Source of the DNA: an uncultured Bacillota bacterium
GTDB lineage: Bacteria; Bacillota_I; Bacilli_A; RFN20; CAG-826
Length of the DNA: 10,049 nt
NCBI GenBank assembly: GCA_949298295.1
Contig: CASFWS010000027.1
Span: 1 to 10,049, forward strand
Reading direction: 5' to 3'
Made by a program: the position numbers and the translations under genes. Numbering within the stretch: position 1 is the stretch's first letter; each line of letters begins with the position of its first letter. Under the pieces are notes generated by a model, which saw nothing but the letters and a program-made list of their open reading frames with translations, made no database searches and was not told where the DNA came from. Shown here in pieces: positions 1 to 7,356 of this stretch.

Positions 1-2
1 AC

Positions 3-2738
3 CTAGGCTACGCCGGCGCCGAGGAAAAAGCCGCCGGGCTTGCCGAAGAGCGTTATCCCGCCCTTTCCTATGGCGATGAAGACGCCGGCAAGCGGAACTG
101 GGGCGACTTCCTGACCTCGGAAGCCGGGGACGGGGCGGTGAGCCTCGAAGCGATCATCGATTCCGAGGGACTTGGCTCCGTCATCGACGGCTTAGCTGGC
201 GAAGGGGCGGTGAACCTCCCGGAAGAGCGGGAGGAGCTTTCCTCGGTCCTTGCTCTTGTGAGCGGCTCGCCGCTTCTCAAGGACATGGTCCCCAATGCCG
301 TCCGAAAGGCCCTCCAAGATGGTAGCGGCATCGCCTTCGAGGGGGTCGATTTCGCCCGTTCGAACCCCTATTTCGCCTACTTTGAGGCGGAATGGCCGTC
401 AGTCCCGGACGAAGACGCGACCTCTTCGGCCCTTGCCCTCCGCTGGTTCAGCGATGAGGAAATCGCCTCCATCGTCGATGTCGTCTACGATGCCGAGAGC
501 CTCAATTCGTTTTTCTCGAGCTTCGATGTGATCACCCGAGAGGCTATCGGCAATATTCGCGTCCTCCTTCAGGAAATGGCCGGTTCGAAGGTCTTCAATT
601 CGGTGCCCTTCGAGGCGACCCCCGGCTTTGCGGTGACCGACTCTTCTTCGGGAGCGAACGTCCCCGTCGATAGCCGCCTCAATGTCTTCCAAGGCACTCT
701 CTTCTACATGATGGTGGAGACCTTCCTTTACGAACGGGCCTACAATCCGGTCCTCGATGCCGAAAGGGGCTTCCCCTCGGCCGGGGCGAAGCTGACCTCC
801 TCCCTTTTTGCCGCGACTGGGTCCTTCGAGGATTCCTTCGAAACGAAAAGAAGCCTCGGGGAGAAAGCCGTCGACGCCTTGGTAAGCGACGGCCTGGACG
901 GCGGGCTCCTCAACACCGTCTTCCAGGAGCTTTCCGTCGACGGGAGCCTCCCTCTCGACTTCTCCAACGAAGGGGTCCTCGACTTCGAGGACATCAACCC
1001 GACTTCCCTCGGGAAGATCCTCCAAAGCCTCAACGCCGTCGACTTCTGCGAAGGGGTCATCGCTAACGGGGCCGAGTACCTCCTCAGCGACGCCATCAAC
1101 CTCGGAGCCTGGTCGATGGTGACGACCGACCGGAAGCTCGAGGGCGAGCGGGGGAGCCTCCGCCTCAACGAGATCGCCTATGTCGGTACTAGAACCGCTC
1201 CCTCGGCCCTCTCCTACCATTATGGCGAGGGCTACCGCTCGGTGAGCCCGGACGCGAATGGCGTCTATTCCTTCCGCGACGAGGACGCTCCCCACGGGGA
1301 AAGCTCGCTCGTCGGGCCGACCGACGTCTATCTCGACGCCGGGCTGACCGTAAGCCTCTTCGCTTCGGATAGCGCCGCTGATTTCTCCTTCGTCTACGAT
1401 CTATCGACCTACCACCTCCTGACGCGGGAACAGTACCGGATCGGGGCCATTCCCTCCCTTGTCCGCTTCCTCGGGAACGTCCTCTACGACTACGAGGCTG
1501 AAAGCTACGACCAAATCGAAAGCGCCGACGACTTCTTCGCCCCGCTTTTGGACGGCTCCTCGGAAGGAGAGGTCGACTACGTCTACGAAATCGCTTCCTT
1601 CCTCTTGAACGCCGACGGCTTCTTCAATGCCGACTTCGATAAGGATGGCGGCATCCTTTCTTCTGACCCCGACGATGGAAACCTTGCCTACATCTCCGGG
1701 GATATCCTCGTCCGGAACTTCCTCCAGTTCAGCGTTTCCGTCTCCGCCGCCTCGGGCGAGGCCTTGGAGGTCGACCTCGGGAGTCTCTTCCTCCACGAAG
1801 TGTCTTCCGACCCGGTCGCTACCGAGCGGAGCCTCATTTCCTCGATCCACGAGGCGATGTACGAGGAAGCGAATATGGTCGGTGAAAGCGGCGAGGTCCC
1901 CACGTCCGCCGAGCGGGCTGCGGCCTACCCCGGAGGCCTTACCTACCTGAGCGAGAACCTCGCGGCGATCACGACGGCAGCCGCCCTCTACCAAGCGGCC
2001 GGGAGTTACGTCTATCCGAACGCTTCCGACGTCTTCAAGGAGCTCTTCCTCGCTTCTTCGAATACCCTCGGGCTGATGAAAAAAGCGAGCGGAGCTCTTA
2101 GCCTTACTTCGGTCGCCAATAACGTCGTCTCGAGCCTCGTCAATACTTCCTTTGCTTCCGGCCTTGCCTTCGAAGCCCATCCGAACCGGGGTTTCCTTGG
2201 CGTCGTCGTGTCGATCGAGGGAATATCCACGGTTACCATCGGAACGGTCCAAGGCCTAGCTAGTAGCACGGCTAAGCGACAGGAAATCGACGCTTTGGGC
2301 GGCGCGATGCCGACCGGCCTCGAGGAACTCCGGGCCATCTCCTATGCTTCCGATCCGGATTTCTATCGCGCGCTTTATGCGGTCTTGGCTGAGGCTAACG
2401 GCCTCCTTGATAGGACGGTCGAGGCTTCTTACGTTTTCGCCATCGAGGAACTCAATACCGCAGGCCTGACCCTCGAAAACGTGACGCTACTCGGCCTTGC
2501 ATCGACGCTCCTCGATTCCTACTTCTACGAACTTGTCGTTGGCGGCCTCTATATCCATACTCTTGTGGCGATCGGGGAAAATTCGACCGCCGTCTACGGG
2601 TCGGGCGGCCGGTTGCTGAGCACGGCCGAAATCGAGGCATTGAAGACCTCTTCCGTCGATTTCGACGGCTCGGCTCATGACTTCGGGACGGAAGGCTATC
2701 TCGTCCAAGCGGCCGGACTCATCAGGCAATCCCTCTAA
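3..2738 (+). CDS. Large acidic protein of unknown family, 3' part only (probable surface/secreted protein)
   Basis: The reading frame is open from the first complete codon at position 3 to the TAA at 2736-2738, so 911 residues are visible and the true start lies left of the window. The GTG at 138 is internal, since coding continues upstream of it without a stop. I do not recognise the family. The protein is rich in Asp, Glu, Ser, Ala and Leu, poor in Lys and Arg, and has a single Cys in the stretch I inspected (from the GTG at 138 onward). Amphipathic helical segments alternate with acidic loops; some look weakly repetitive but I cannot define a repeat unit. Nucleotides 1632-1667 encode a loop with Asp at positions 1, 3, 5 and 12, Gly at 6 and Ile at 8, the canonical EF-hand/dockerin calcium-loop pattern. 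The C-terminus has no LPXTG motif and no membrane anchor. Composition and size suggest an exported protein, but its signal peptide would be outside the window. It leads directly into the YigZ-family gene. The coding call is firm; the role is unknown. Confidence -1.
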   Translation, partial: LGYAGAEEKAAGLAEERYPALSYGDEDAGKRNWGDFLTSEAGDGAVSLEAIIDSEGLGSVIDGLAGEGAVNLPEEREELSSVLALVSGSPLLKDMVPNAVRKALQDGSGIAFEGVDFARSNPYFAYFEAEWPSVPDEDATSSALALRWFSDEEIASIVDVVYDAESLNSFFSSFDVITREAIGNIRVLLQEMAGSKVFNSVPFEATPGFAVTDSSSGANVPVDSRLNVFQGTLFYMMVETFLYERAYNPVLDAERGFPSAGAKLTSSLFAATGSFEDSFETKRSLGEKAVDALVSDGLDGGLLNTVFQELSVDGSLPLDFSNEGVLDFEDINPTSLGKILQSLNAVDFCEGVIANGAEYLLSDAINLGAWSMVTTDRKLEGERGSLRLNEIAYVGTRTAPSALSYHYGEGYRSVSPDANGVYSFRDEDAPHGESSLVGPTDVYLDAGLTVSLFASDSAADFSFVYDLSTYHLLTREQYRIGAIPSLVRFLGNVLYDYEAESYDQIESADDFFAPLLDGSSEGEVDYVYEIASFLLNADGFFNADFDKDGGILSSDPDDGNLAYISGDILVRNFLQFSVSVSAASGEALEVDLGSLFLHEVSSDPVATERSLISSIHEAMYEEANMVGESGEVPTSAERAAAYPGGLTYLSENLAAITTAAALYQAAGSYVYPNASDVFKELFLASSNTLGLMKKASGALSLTSVANNVVSSLVNTSFASGLAFEAHPNRGFLGVVVSIEGISTVTIGTVQGLASSTAKRQEIDALGGAMPTGLEELRAISYASDPDFYRALYAVLAEANGLLDRTVEASYVFAIEELNTAGLTLENVTLLGLASTLLDSYFYELVVGGLYIHTLVAIGENSTAVYGSGGRLLSTAEIEALKTSSVDFDGSAHDFGTEGYLVQAAGLIRQSL
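1632..1667 (+). other. EF-hand-like calcium-binding loop inside the large protein
   Basis: These twelve codons read DFDKDGGILSSD. Acidic residues at loop positions 1, 3, 5 and 12, glycine at 6 and a branched hydrophobic residue at 8 match the EF-hand/dockerin loop consensus. It follows an aromatic, Asn/Asp-rich segment and is followed by a second acidic cluster (DPDDG). Only one complete loop is visible in the part of the protein available, so a dockerin pair is not supported. Calcium binding is inferred from the motif alone. Confidence -1.
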
Positions 2739-3347
2739 ATGCTTACTATCAAGGAGCCCGTCGTCCGGGAGACGAAAATCCTTTCCAGTCGTTTCATCGG
2801 GGTTTTGCTGCCGCTTTTGGGTACCGACTTCAAACTAGCGAAGGCCGAGATCGAACGCCTTTATCCGAAGGCCGACCACTATTGCTATGCCTATAAGCAA
2901 GGCGCTAAGGAAGGAAGTAGCGACGACGGGGAGCCCTCCCATTCGGCCGGGCTTCCCCTCCTTAACGTCCTTCGGGGGTCGCTTCTCGACGAGTGCGCCC
3001 TCTTCGTCGTTCGCTATTTCGGCGGGACCAAGCTTGGCCTCGGGCGTCTCACCCACGCTTATTCCGACCTTGCCAAGGCGGTGGTGGCCAGCGCCGTCCC
3101 CTATGAGGCCAAACCGGGAAAAAAGGCCACCCTCAACATTCCCTATCCTTCCTATGACCTTGCCCGCGACCGGGCGGAGAAGATGGGGCTTGAAGCCGGA
3201 AAGCCATCTTTCCTTGCCTCCGTTCTCCTCCCGGTCGCCGGCGATGCTACAATTCTTAGGGCTTTCCTTCTCCTCTTCCCGGAAATCCGGGCCGAGGGGG
3301 AGGAAGACTGCTTTGTTTATAGGAGGCCAAGCCATGATCAAGGCTAG
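2739..3347 (+). CDS. yigZ: YigZ/IMPACT family protein (UPF0029)
   Basis: This 202-residue protein is close to the usual length of the bacterial YigZ family (about 205). The N-terminal IMPACT/UPF0029 domain carries the family hallmarks: SRFIG at residues 17-21, the PKADHYCYAYK segment at 43-53, DDGEPSHSAGLPLLNVLRG at 62-80 and VVRYFGGTKLGLGRLTHAYS at 90-109. The C-terminal part (about 130-195) fits the small second domain of the family. Eukaryotic IMPACT relatives modulate Gcn2 and translational stress signalling; the bacterial role is not settled, and nucleic-acid binding has been proposed. The ATG directly follows the TAA of the upstream gene with zero spacing and no clear Shine-Dalgarno sequence, so translation probably depends on reinitiation or coupling. 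The start is kept because residues 1-20 align naturally with the family N-terminus. Its 3' end overlaps the aminopeptidase gene by 14 nt, placing all three genes in one operon. Confidence -1.
   Translation: MLTIKEPVVRETKILSSRFIGVLLPLLGTDFKLAKAEIERLYPKADHYCYAYKQGAKEGSSDDGEPSHSAGLPLLNVLRGSLLDECALFVVRYFGGTKLGLGRLTHAYSDLAKAVVASAVPYEAKPGKKATLNIPYPSYDLARDRAEKMGLEAGKPSFLASVLLPVAGDATILRAFLLLFPEIRAEGEEDCFVYRRPSHDQG
3321..3326 (+). promoter_or_regulatory. Shine-Dalgarno AGGAGG that fixes the aminopeptidase start
   Basis: A perfect AGGAGG lies seven bases before the ATG at 3334, inside the end of the YigZ-family gene. It decides the start of the aminopeptidase: the frame is open much further upstream, to an ATG at 2887, but that upstream translation is only a shadow of the YigZ gene. 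Confidence -1.
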
Positions 3348-4626
3348 CGAATACAGCGAGCGCCGGGAGAAGCTCATCAACATGATGGAGCCCCAGTCGG
3401 CGATGGTTCTTTTTTCCGGGGTCGAGAAATGCAAGTCGGCCGACGAGGACTACCCCTTCGAGGTCGCCCGGAACTTCTATTACCTCACGGGCATCGACCA
3501 GCCCGACAGCATGCTCCTCCTCGTCAATGTCGACGGGGAACGGAAGGAATTCCTCTTCGTCTCGCCCTTCGACGAGCGGAAGGAGAAGTGGTACGGCCGC
3601 CGCTTGAGCCTCGAGGAGGCCGAAGCCCGCTCCGGCATTCGAAACGTCCTCGTCAATTTCTCCTTCCAAGGGAAGCTCGACGCGACGCTATCCCCGGCGA
3701 TCAGCCAGTTCGGGGATGTCTCGAGCCTCTATGTCGACCTCGACCGCGAGCTGAAGATCGCCGATGGCACCTACGTCGAGGACTTCCTTTCGACGATCAA
3801 GAACGCCTACGGAAACGTCGCCATCCTCAACGCCTATCCCCTCGTCACCCAGCTCCGCCTCCGCAAGAGCGTCGGGGAAATCCAAGAGCTGAGAAGCGCC
3901 ATCAAGACGACCCACATCGGGATCAACGCCGCCCTGAAAATCCTCGAGCCGGGACGGAAGGAATATGAGCTGGCCGATGCTTTCCGCCATGCCATCAACG
4001 ACAGCAACGGCTATCAGGGGGAATCCTTCAATACCATCATGGCGAGCGGAATCCATACGACCTGCCTTCATTATCCGCGGCCGGTCGATACCATCCCCGC
4101 CGGGGGGCTTGTCCTCATGGACCTCGGGGCCCGGAACGGCTATTACTGCGCCGACGTGAGCCGGACCTACCCGGCCGACGGGAAATTCTCGCCCGAGCAG
4201 CGCTCGGCCTACGAACTCGTCCTCGAGGCCAACAAGATGACGGCGGACCTCGCCAAGCCCGGGGTCACCATTGAAGAGCTCCAGAATGCCGTCATCGCCC
4301 TCTATGAGCGGGAGCTGCCGCGGCGGGGGCTTTTGTCCGAAGGGGAGAAAGTGGAAGACGTCTACTTCCATAGCGTTTCTCATTTCATTGGCCTCGACAC
4401 CCACGATCCCTACGTTTCCCCGAGCGACCGTTCCTACCGGAAGATCCCCCTCGAGCCGGGGATGGTCATCTCCGACGAGCCGGGGCTCTACTTCTCCCGC
4501 CTCGGCTTCGGGATAAGGATCGAGGACGACCTCCTCATCACCGAGCACGGCTCCGACGTCCTTACCCGGGACATCCCGAAGGAAACCGACCAGATCGAGC
4601 GCCTGCTCCAAAGCCAAAAGAAGTAG
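3334..4626 (+). CDS. pepP: Xaa-Pro aminopeptidase (PepP-type, peptidase family M24B)
   Basis: The 430-residue product is a cytoplasmic dinuclear-metal (usually Mn) aminopeptidase that removes N-terminal residues preceding proline. Residues 1-160 form the creatinase-like N-terminal domain (AMP_N), including RNFYYLTGID at 46-55. Residues 180-425 form the pita-bread M24 catalytic domain. All five metal ligands are present: Asp263 (VLMDLGA), Asp274 (ADVSRTYP), His350 (HSVSHFIGLDTHD), Glu382 (SDEPGLYF) and Glu397 (IRIEDD). The substrate-side histidine motif CLHYPRP is at 244-250. The length matches E. coli PepP (about 440). The start at 3334 is supported by the AGGAGG and by the typical family N-terminus. 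The gene overlaps the YigZ-family gene by 14 nt and is followed within 2 nt by a strong terminator, so it is the last gene of the operon. No signal peptide is visible. The catalytic residues leave little doubt about activity class. Confidence -1.
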   Translation: MIKASEYSERREKLINMMEPQSAMVLFSGVEKCKSADEDYPFEVARNFYYLTGIDQPDSMLLLVNVDGERKEFLFVSPFDERKEKWYGRRLSLEEAEARSGIRNVLVNFSFQGKLDATLSPAISQFGDVSSLYVDLDRELKIADGTYVEDFLSTIKNAYGNVAILNAYPLVTQLRLRKSVGEIQELRSAIKTTHIGINAALKILEPGRKEYELADAFRHAINDSNGYQGESFNTIMASGIHTTCLHYPRPVDTIPAGGLVLMDLGARNGYYCADVSRTYPADGKFSPEQRSAYELVLEANKMTADLAKPGVTIEELQNAVIALYERELPRRGLLSEGEKVEDVYFHSVSHFIGLDTHDPYVSPSDRSYRKIPLEPGMVISDEPGLYFSRLGFGIRIEDDLLITEHGSDVLTRDIPKETDQIERLLQSQKK

Positions 4627-4627
4627 G

Positions 4628-4658
4628 AAAGGGGGCTTCGGCCCTCTTTTTCTTCTTC
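4628..4658 (+). terminator. Rho-independent terminator after the aminopeptidase gene
   Basis: The stem pairs AAAGGGGGC (4628-4636) with GCCCTCTTT (4641-4649), nine pairs including one G-U, and is closed by a stabilising UUCG tetraloop. A run of five T (4647-4651) and further pyrimidines follow. It separates the pepP operon from the glpK unit. Confidence -1.
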
Positions 4659-4666
4659 CTCGCGCG

Positions 4667-4695
4667 TTTACTTAATGGGGATTAGGAAAGATAAT
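4667..4695 (+). promoter_or_regulatory. Probable sigma-A promoter of glpK, giving a leaderless or nearly leaderless mRNA
   Basis: TTTACT (4667-4672, 4/6 to TTGACA) and GATAAT (4690-4695, 5/6 to TATAAT) are separated by 17 bp. The -10 box ends seven bases before the glpK ATG, so transcription would begin at about 4702, essentially at the start codon. An AGGAAAG at 4684-4690 could instead be read as a Shine-Dalgarno sequence 12 bases from the ATG, but that spacing is long and would require an upstream promoter. I see no cre-like site here. Confidence -1.
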
Positions 4696-4702
4696 TAAGC
4701 CA

Positions 4703-6187
4703 ATGAAGAAATACGTTCTCGCCCTTGACCAAGGGACGACTTCGACGAGGGCGATCCTCGTCGATTGCGAGGGAGTGGCTCGCTACAAGGCCAGCCGCGA
4801 GCTCGAGCCGCTTTATCCCCGCCCCGGGGAGGTGGAGCTCGATGCCGAGCGGATCTGGATCTCGACCGTCGACGTCATCAACGAGATCATGATCGTCTCC
4901 GGAGCGAGCTGGGACGACATCGATTCCATCGGGATCACCAACCAAAGGGAGACGACCGTCGTCTACGAGAAGAAGACGGGGCGGCCCATCTATAACGCCA
5001 TCGTCTGGCAGTCGAAGGCCAGCGCATCCATCTGCGACCGCTACCACGGCCAAGAGGAGTTCATCCGTTCGCGGACCGGTCTTCTCATCAATCCCTATTT
5101 CAGCGCCTCGAAGATCCGCTACATCCTCGAGAAGGTGCCGGGGGCCGAGGAAAGGGCCAAGAAGGGAGAGCTCGCCTTTGGGACCGTCGACTCCTTCCTC
5201 GTCTACAAGATGACGAAGGGCAAAAGCTTCCTTACCGATGCCACCAACGCTTCGCGGACGATGCTCTTTAACATCAATACCTTGCGTTACGACGAGGATT
5301 TGCTGAGGCTTTTCGACATTCCTGCCGCGATGCTTCCGGAGGTGAGAAACTGCGACGACGATTACGGGGAGGCCTCCTTTTTCGATTGCTCGGTCCATAT
5401 CCGCGGCATCGTCGGCGACCAGCAAAGCGCCCTCTTCGGGCAGGGGTGCCTCACTCCCGGGGAAGGGAAGAACACCTACGGGACCGGCTGCTTCATGCTC
5501 ATGCATACCGGCGATAAGCCGGTCTTTACCCATGGCGGGCTCCTTACGACGGTCGCGGCCATGCGGAAGGGAAAGGCGACCTACGCCCTCGAGGGCTCGG
5601 TCCTTGTCGGCGGGGCCGTCGTCCAGTGGCTCCGCGACGAGATGAACTGGTTCAAGAAATCCTCAGACGTCGAGGAGTATGCCCTCCGGCGCCCGGACAC
5701 CGGCGGGGTTTACGTCGTCCCGGCCTTCGTCGGCCTCGGGACGCCCTATTGGGACGACGAGGCCCGGGGAGCCGTCTTTGGTCTCACCCGCGGGAGCGAC
5801 CGCCACAACATTACCCGGGCGGCCCTGTATTCGATCGCCTACCAGTCGATGGACGTCATCGAGCTCATGAAGAAGGAGACCGGCCTTCCCCTGACGACCC
5901 TCAAGGTCGACGGTGGGGCTTCTTCCGACGGCCTCCTCATGCAGTTCCAGGCCGACATCCTTAGAAGCGAGGTCCTCGTCCCCGAGCAAATCGAGACGAC
6001 GGCCCTTGGAGCCGCTTACATGGCAGGCCTAGCGACCGGCTTCTACCAAAGCGAGGAAGTCCTTTTCGCCCATCGGAAGTTCGCCCGGCGTTATGTCCCG
6101 GCCATTTCCGAGGAGGAAGCCGCCCGCCTCTACGAAGGCTGGCTCGAGGCCGTGAAGGCGACCCGGGCCTTCAAGCCGAGGAGATAA
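4703..6187 (+). CDS. glpK: Glycerol kinase
   Basis: The 494-residue product is a FGGY-family kinase that phosphorylates glycerol to sn-glycerol 3-phosphate with ATP in the cytoplasm. Visible motifs are the N-terminal phosphate loop LALDQGTTSTR (6-16), the glycerol-binding NQRET (80-84, with Arg82 and Glu83), AIVWQ (99-103), the first FGGY signature around YFSASKIRYILEK (132-144), the catalytic-base motif GDQQ with Asp239, and the adenosine-side region VDGGASSDGLLMQFQADI (402-419). Full length and all core residues argue for activity. It most resembles the Enterococcus/Bacillus type, but the segment before GDQQ (YGEASFFDCSVHIRG) appears shorter and lacks the histidine that HPr phosphorylates in Enterococcus enzymes. 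No glycerol facilitator or glycerol-3-phosphate oxidase/dehydrogenase gene is adjacent. The next gene starts one base after its stop, and the SD of that gene lies in the last codons of glpK. Confidence -1.
   Translation: MKKYVLALDQGTTSTRAILVDCEGVARYKASRELEPLYPRPGEVELDAERIWISTVDVINEIMIVSGASWDDIDSIGITNQRETTVVYEKKTGRPIYNAIVWQSKASASICDRYHGQEEFIRSRTGLLINPYFSASKIRYILEKVPGAEERAKKGELAFGTVDSFLVYKMTKGKSFLTDATNASRTMLFNINTLRYDEDLLRLFDIPAAMLPEVRNCDDDYGEASFFDCSVHIRGIVGDQQSALFGQGCLTPGEGKNTYGTGCFMLMHTGDKPVFTHGGLLTTVAAMRKGKATYALEGSVLVGGAVVQWLRDEMNWFKKSSDVEEYALRRPDTGGVYVVPAFVGLGTPYWDDEARGAVFGLTRGSDRHNITRAALYSIAYQSMDVIELMKKETGLPLTTLKVDGGASSDGLLMQFQADILRSEVLVPEQIETTALGAAYMAGLATGFYQSEEVLFAHRKFARRYVPAISEEEAARLYEGWLEAVKATRAFKPRR
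6178..6183 (+). promoter_or_regulatory. Shine-Dalgarno GAGGAG embedded in the end of glpK
   Basis: GAGGAG sits in the last glpK codons, five bases before the ATG at 6189, with the glpK TAA between them. The arrangement indicates translational coupling of the two genes and supports 6189 as the start. Confidence -1.
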
Positions 6188-6188
6188 G

Positions 6189-7313
6189 ATGGAACGCAAG
6201 TTTTCGAAGGAATCCTTCCTCGACTTCCTGAAAGCCGCCCTCCCTTCCTACAAAGGGGACGTCGATTTCCTTTATGAGCTCTCGGAAGCCGCCTTCGGGG
6301 CCATCCCGACCCTTTCGAGCCAGTCGAAGGTCCTCGCCCGCTTTGCCTATAGCCCGGCCAAGATCGTCTTTTACCTCGTCGGGGAGCACACCTTCTACCT
6401 TCAAACCCATCCCGACAAGAAGGAGGCCGACCTCCGGGGCGACCCTTCCTACGCCTCCTTCATCGTCTCTTACGCCCTCGACAAGTACTACACCAACGAG
6501 CACCTCTCCTATAGCGAGGGTAGCCTCCTTTCCCCCTACATGCCGGAGGTATCGACCCTCTCCCTTTATCTCAATTTCATCCTCGGGACCCTCCGCGGCC
6601 AAAAGAAGGGCGACCCCCGGGAAACCCTCTTCGTCGACATCCTCTCGAAGGGACTCTCGATGGCCCGCTGCATCCTCGAGCTCCTCGTCGGGGGCTACGA
6701 GACCGAGGCTTTCTCGACCTGGCGGACCCTCCACGAGAACGAATGCATCCTCCTTGCCCTCGTCGGGGCTGGGGAAAAGGCCGTCCAGTCCTATCTCCGG
6801 CACCTCCAGTATGCCCTCGCCTTCCGAGGAGCCATCCAGGGAAAGGAAGAAACCGACAAGGTGTTCCTTTCCATCAAGGAAGAGATGCACGCCCACGGGC
6901 TCAAGAGCAAGGACATGAAGCGCTTCATCGAGTACGGCTGGCTCTACGATATCGACGGGGCCGAGGCGACCGAGGGCTTCAAGCTCAACTTCCGGGACGG
7001 AGTCGAACGGATCGCCGGCCTCCACGACTACAGCAAGGTCTACGAGATGAGCAGCGAGATCGCCCATTCCTCGCCCCTTCTCATCTACAGCCGGAAGTCC
7101 TACTTCCTCCTCGTCACTCTCCTAAGCCTTTACGAGAGTTTCTTCCGCCTTGAGAAGATCTTCGCTTCTCTATATCTAGCAAGCGCCCCCGAAGAGGCAA
7201 AGAAACGCTACGAGAACCTCCGGAAGGCCTATTATGGGGAGATCGTCGCCAGCTACGAGAAGGTGAAGAAGCGCTTCGTCGCCCTCCCGAGCAAGGAAAA
7301 GACCCCGCGGTAA
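6189..7313 (+). CDS. DUF5677-like protein of unknown function, coupled to glpK
   Basis: A 374-residue protein, mostly helical and probably cytoplasmic, with no signal peptide. Residues 150-193 contain a helical pair with an Arg-x3-Glu arrangement (WRTLHENE, Arg179 and Glu183). Residues 280-325 contain YSKVYEMSSEIAHSSPLL with a conserved-looking Ser-x-x-x-His context (Ser289, His293), followed by a long hydrophobic helix (305-318). This resembles DUF5677 proteins, which share the R...E helix and the Y..S...H motif and have no established activity; a distant relation to HEPN-like helical folds is conceivable but unproven. The C-terminal 40 residues are Lys-rich and probably a coiled or extended tail. 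It is co-transcribed with glpK from the same promoter and translationally coupled to it, but nothing in the sequence ties it to glycerol metabolism. Coding is confident from SD, length and codon pattern; family assignment is moderate. Confidence -1.
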   Translation: MERKFSKESFLDFLKAALPSYKGDVDFLYELSEAAFGAIPTLSSQSKVLARFAYSPAKIVFYLVGEHTFYLQTHPDKKEADLRGDPSYASFIVSYALDKYYTNEHLSYSEGSLLSPYMPEVSTLSLYLNFILGTLRGQKKGDPRETLFVDILSKGLSMARCILELLVGGYETEAFSTWRTLHENECILLALVGAGEKAVQSYLRHLQYALAFRGAIQGKEETDKVFLSIKEEMHAHGLKSKDMKRFIEYGWLYDIDGAEATEGFKLNFRDGVERIAGLHDYSKVYEMSSEIAHSSPLLIYSRKSYFLLVTLLSLYESFFRLEKIFASLYLASAPEEAKKRYENLRKAYYGEIVASYEKVKKRFVALPSKEKTPR

Positions 7314-7329
7314 GAAGGCGGGGCCTTTT
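7297..7329. terminator. Bidirectional terminator between convergent genes, with a stop codon in its loop
   Basis: AAAAG (7297-7301) pairs with CTTTT (7325-7329), and CCCCGC (7303-7308) pairs with GCGGGG (7318-7323), with one A-C mismatch at 7302/7324. Weak outer pairing GCAAG/CTTGC may extend the stem. The nine-base loop contains the TAA of the DUF5677-like gene (7311-7313), so the 5' arm is coding. Read on either strand it ends in CTTTTC, so it can serve both the glpK unit and the convergent membrane protein gene. Confidence -1.
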
Positions 7330-7334
7330 CGCTT

Positions 7335-7356
7335 GCCCCTAGGCGGGGCGCTTTTT
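7335..7356 (+). terminator. Second plus-strand hairpin terminator
   Basis: GCCCC (7335-7339) pairs with GGGGC (7345-7349) around a five-base loop, followed by a run of five T at 7352-7356. It overlaps the last codons and stop of the convergent minus-strand gene. Together with the hairpin just upstream it makes a tandem terminator for the glpK unit. Confidence -1.

Noticed and set aside
138..140. GTG at 138 as the start of the large left-hand gene
   Set aside because: The same frame stays open with similar codon use back to position 3, with no stop and no SD before 138, so the gene enters from outside the window.
2887..3333. An upstream in-frame ATG extending the aminopeptidase to 579 residues
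   Set aside because: The extra 149 residues are Ser/Pro/Arg-rich, unlike any peptidase domain, and are an out-of-frame reading of the YigZ-family gene; the AGGAGG and family N-terminus fix 3334.
3688..4617. Long minus-strand open frames opposite pepP, glpK, the DUF5677-like gene and the large protein (for example 3688-4617, 4682-5533, 6171-7067, 399-1295)
   Set aside because: All lie exactly opposite strongly supported genes, lack SDs and show the same shadow composition.
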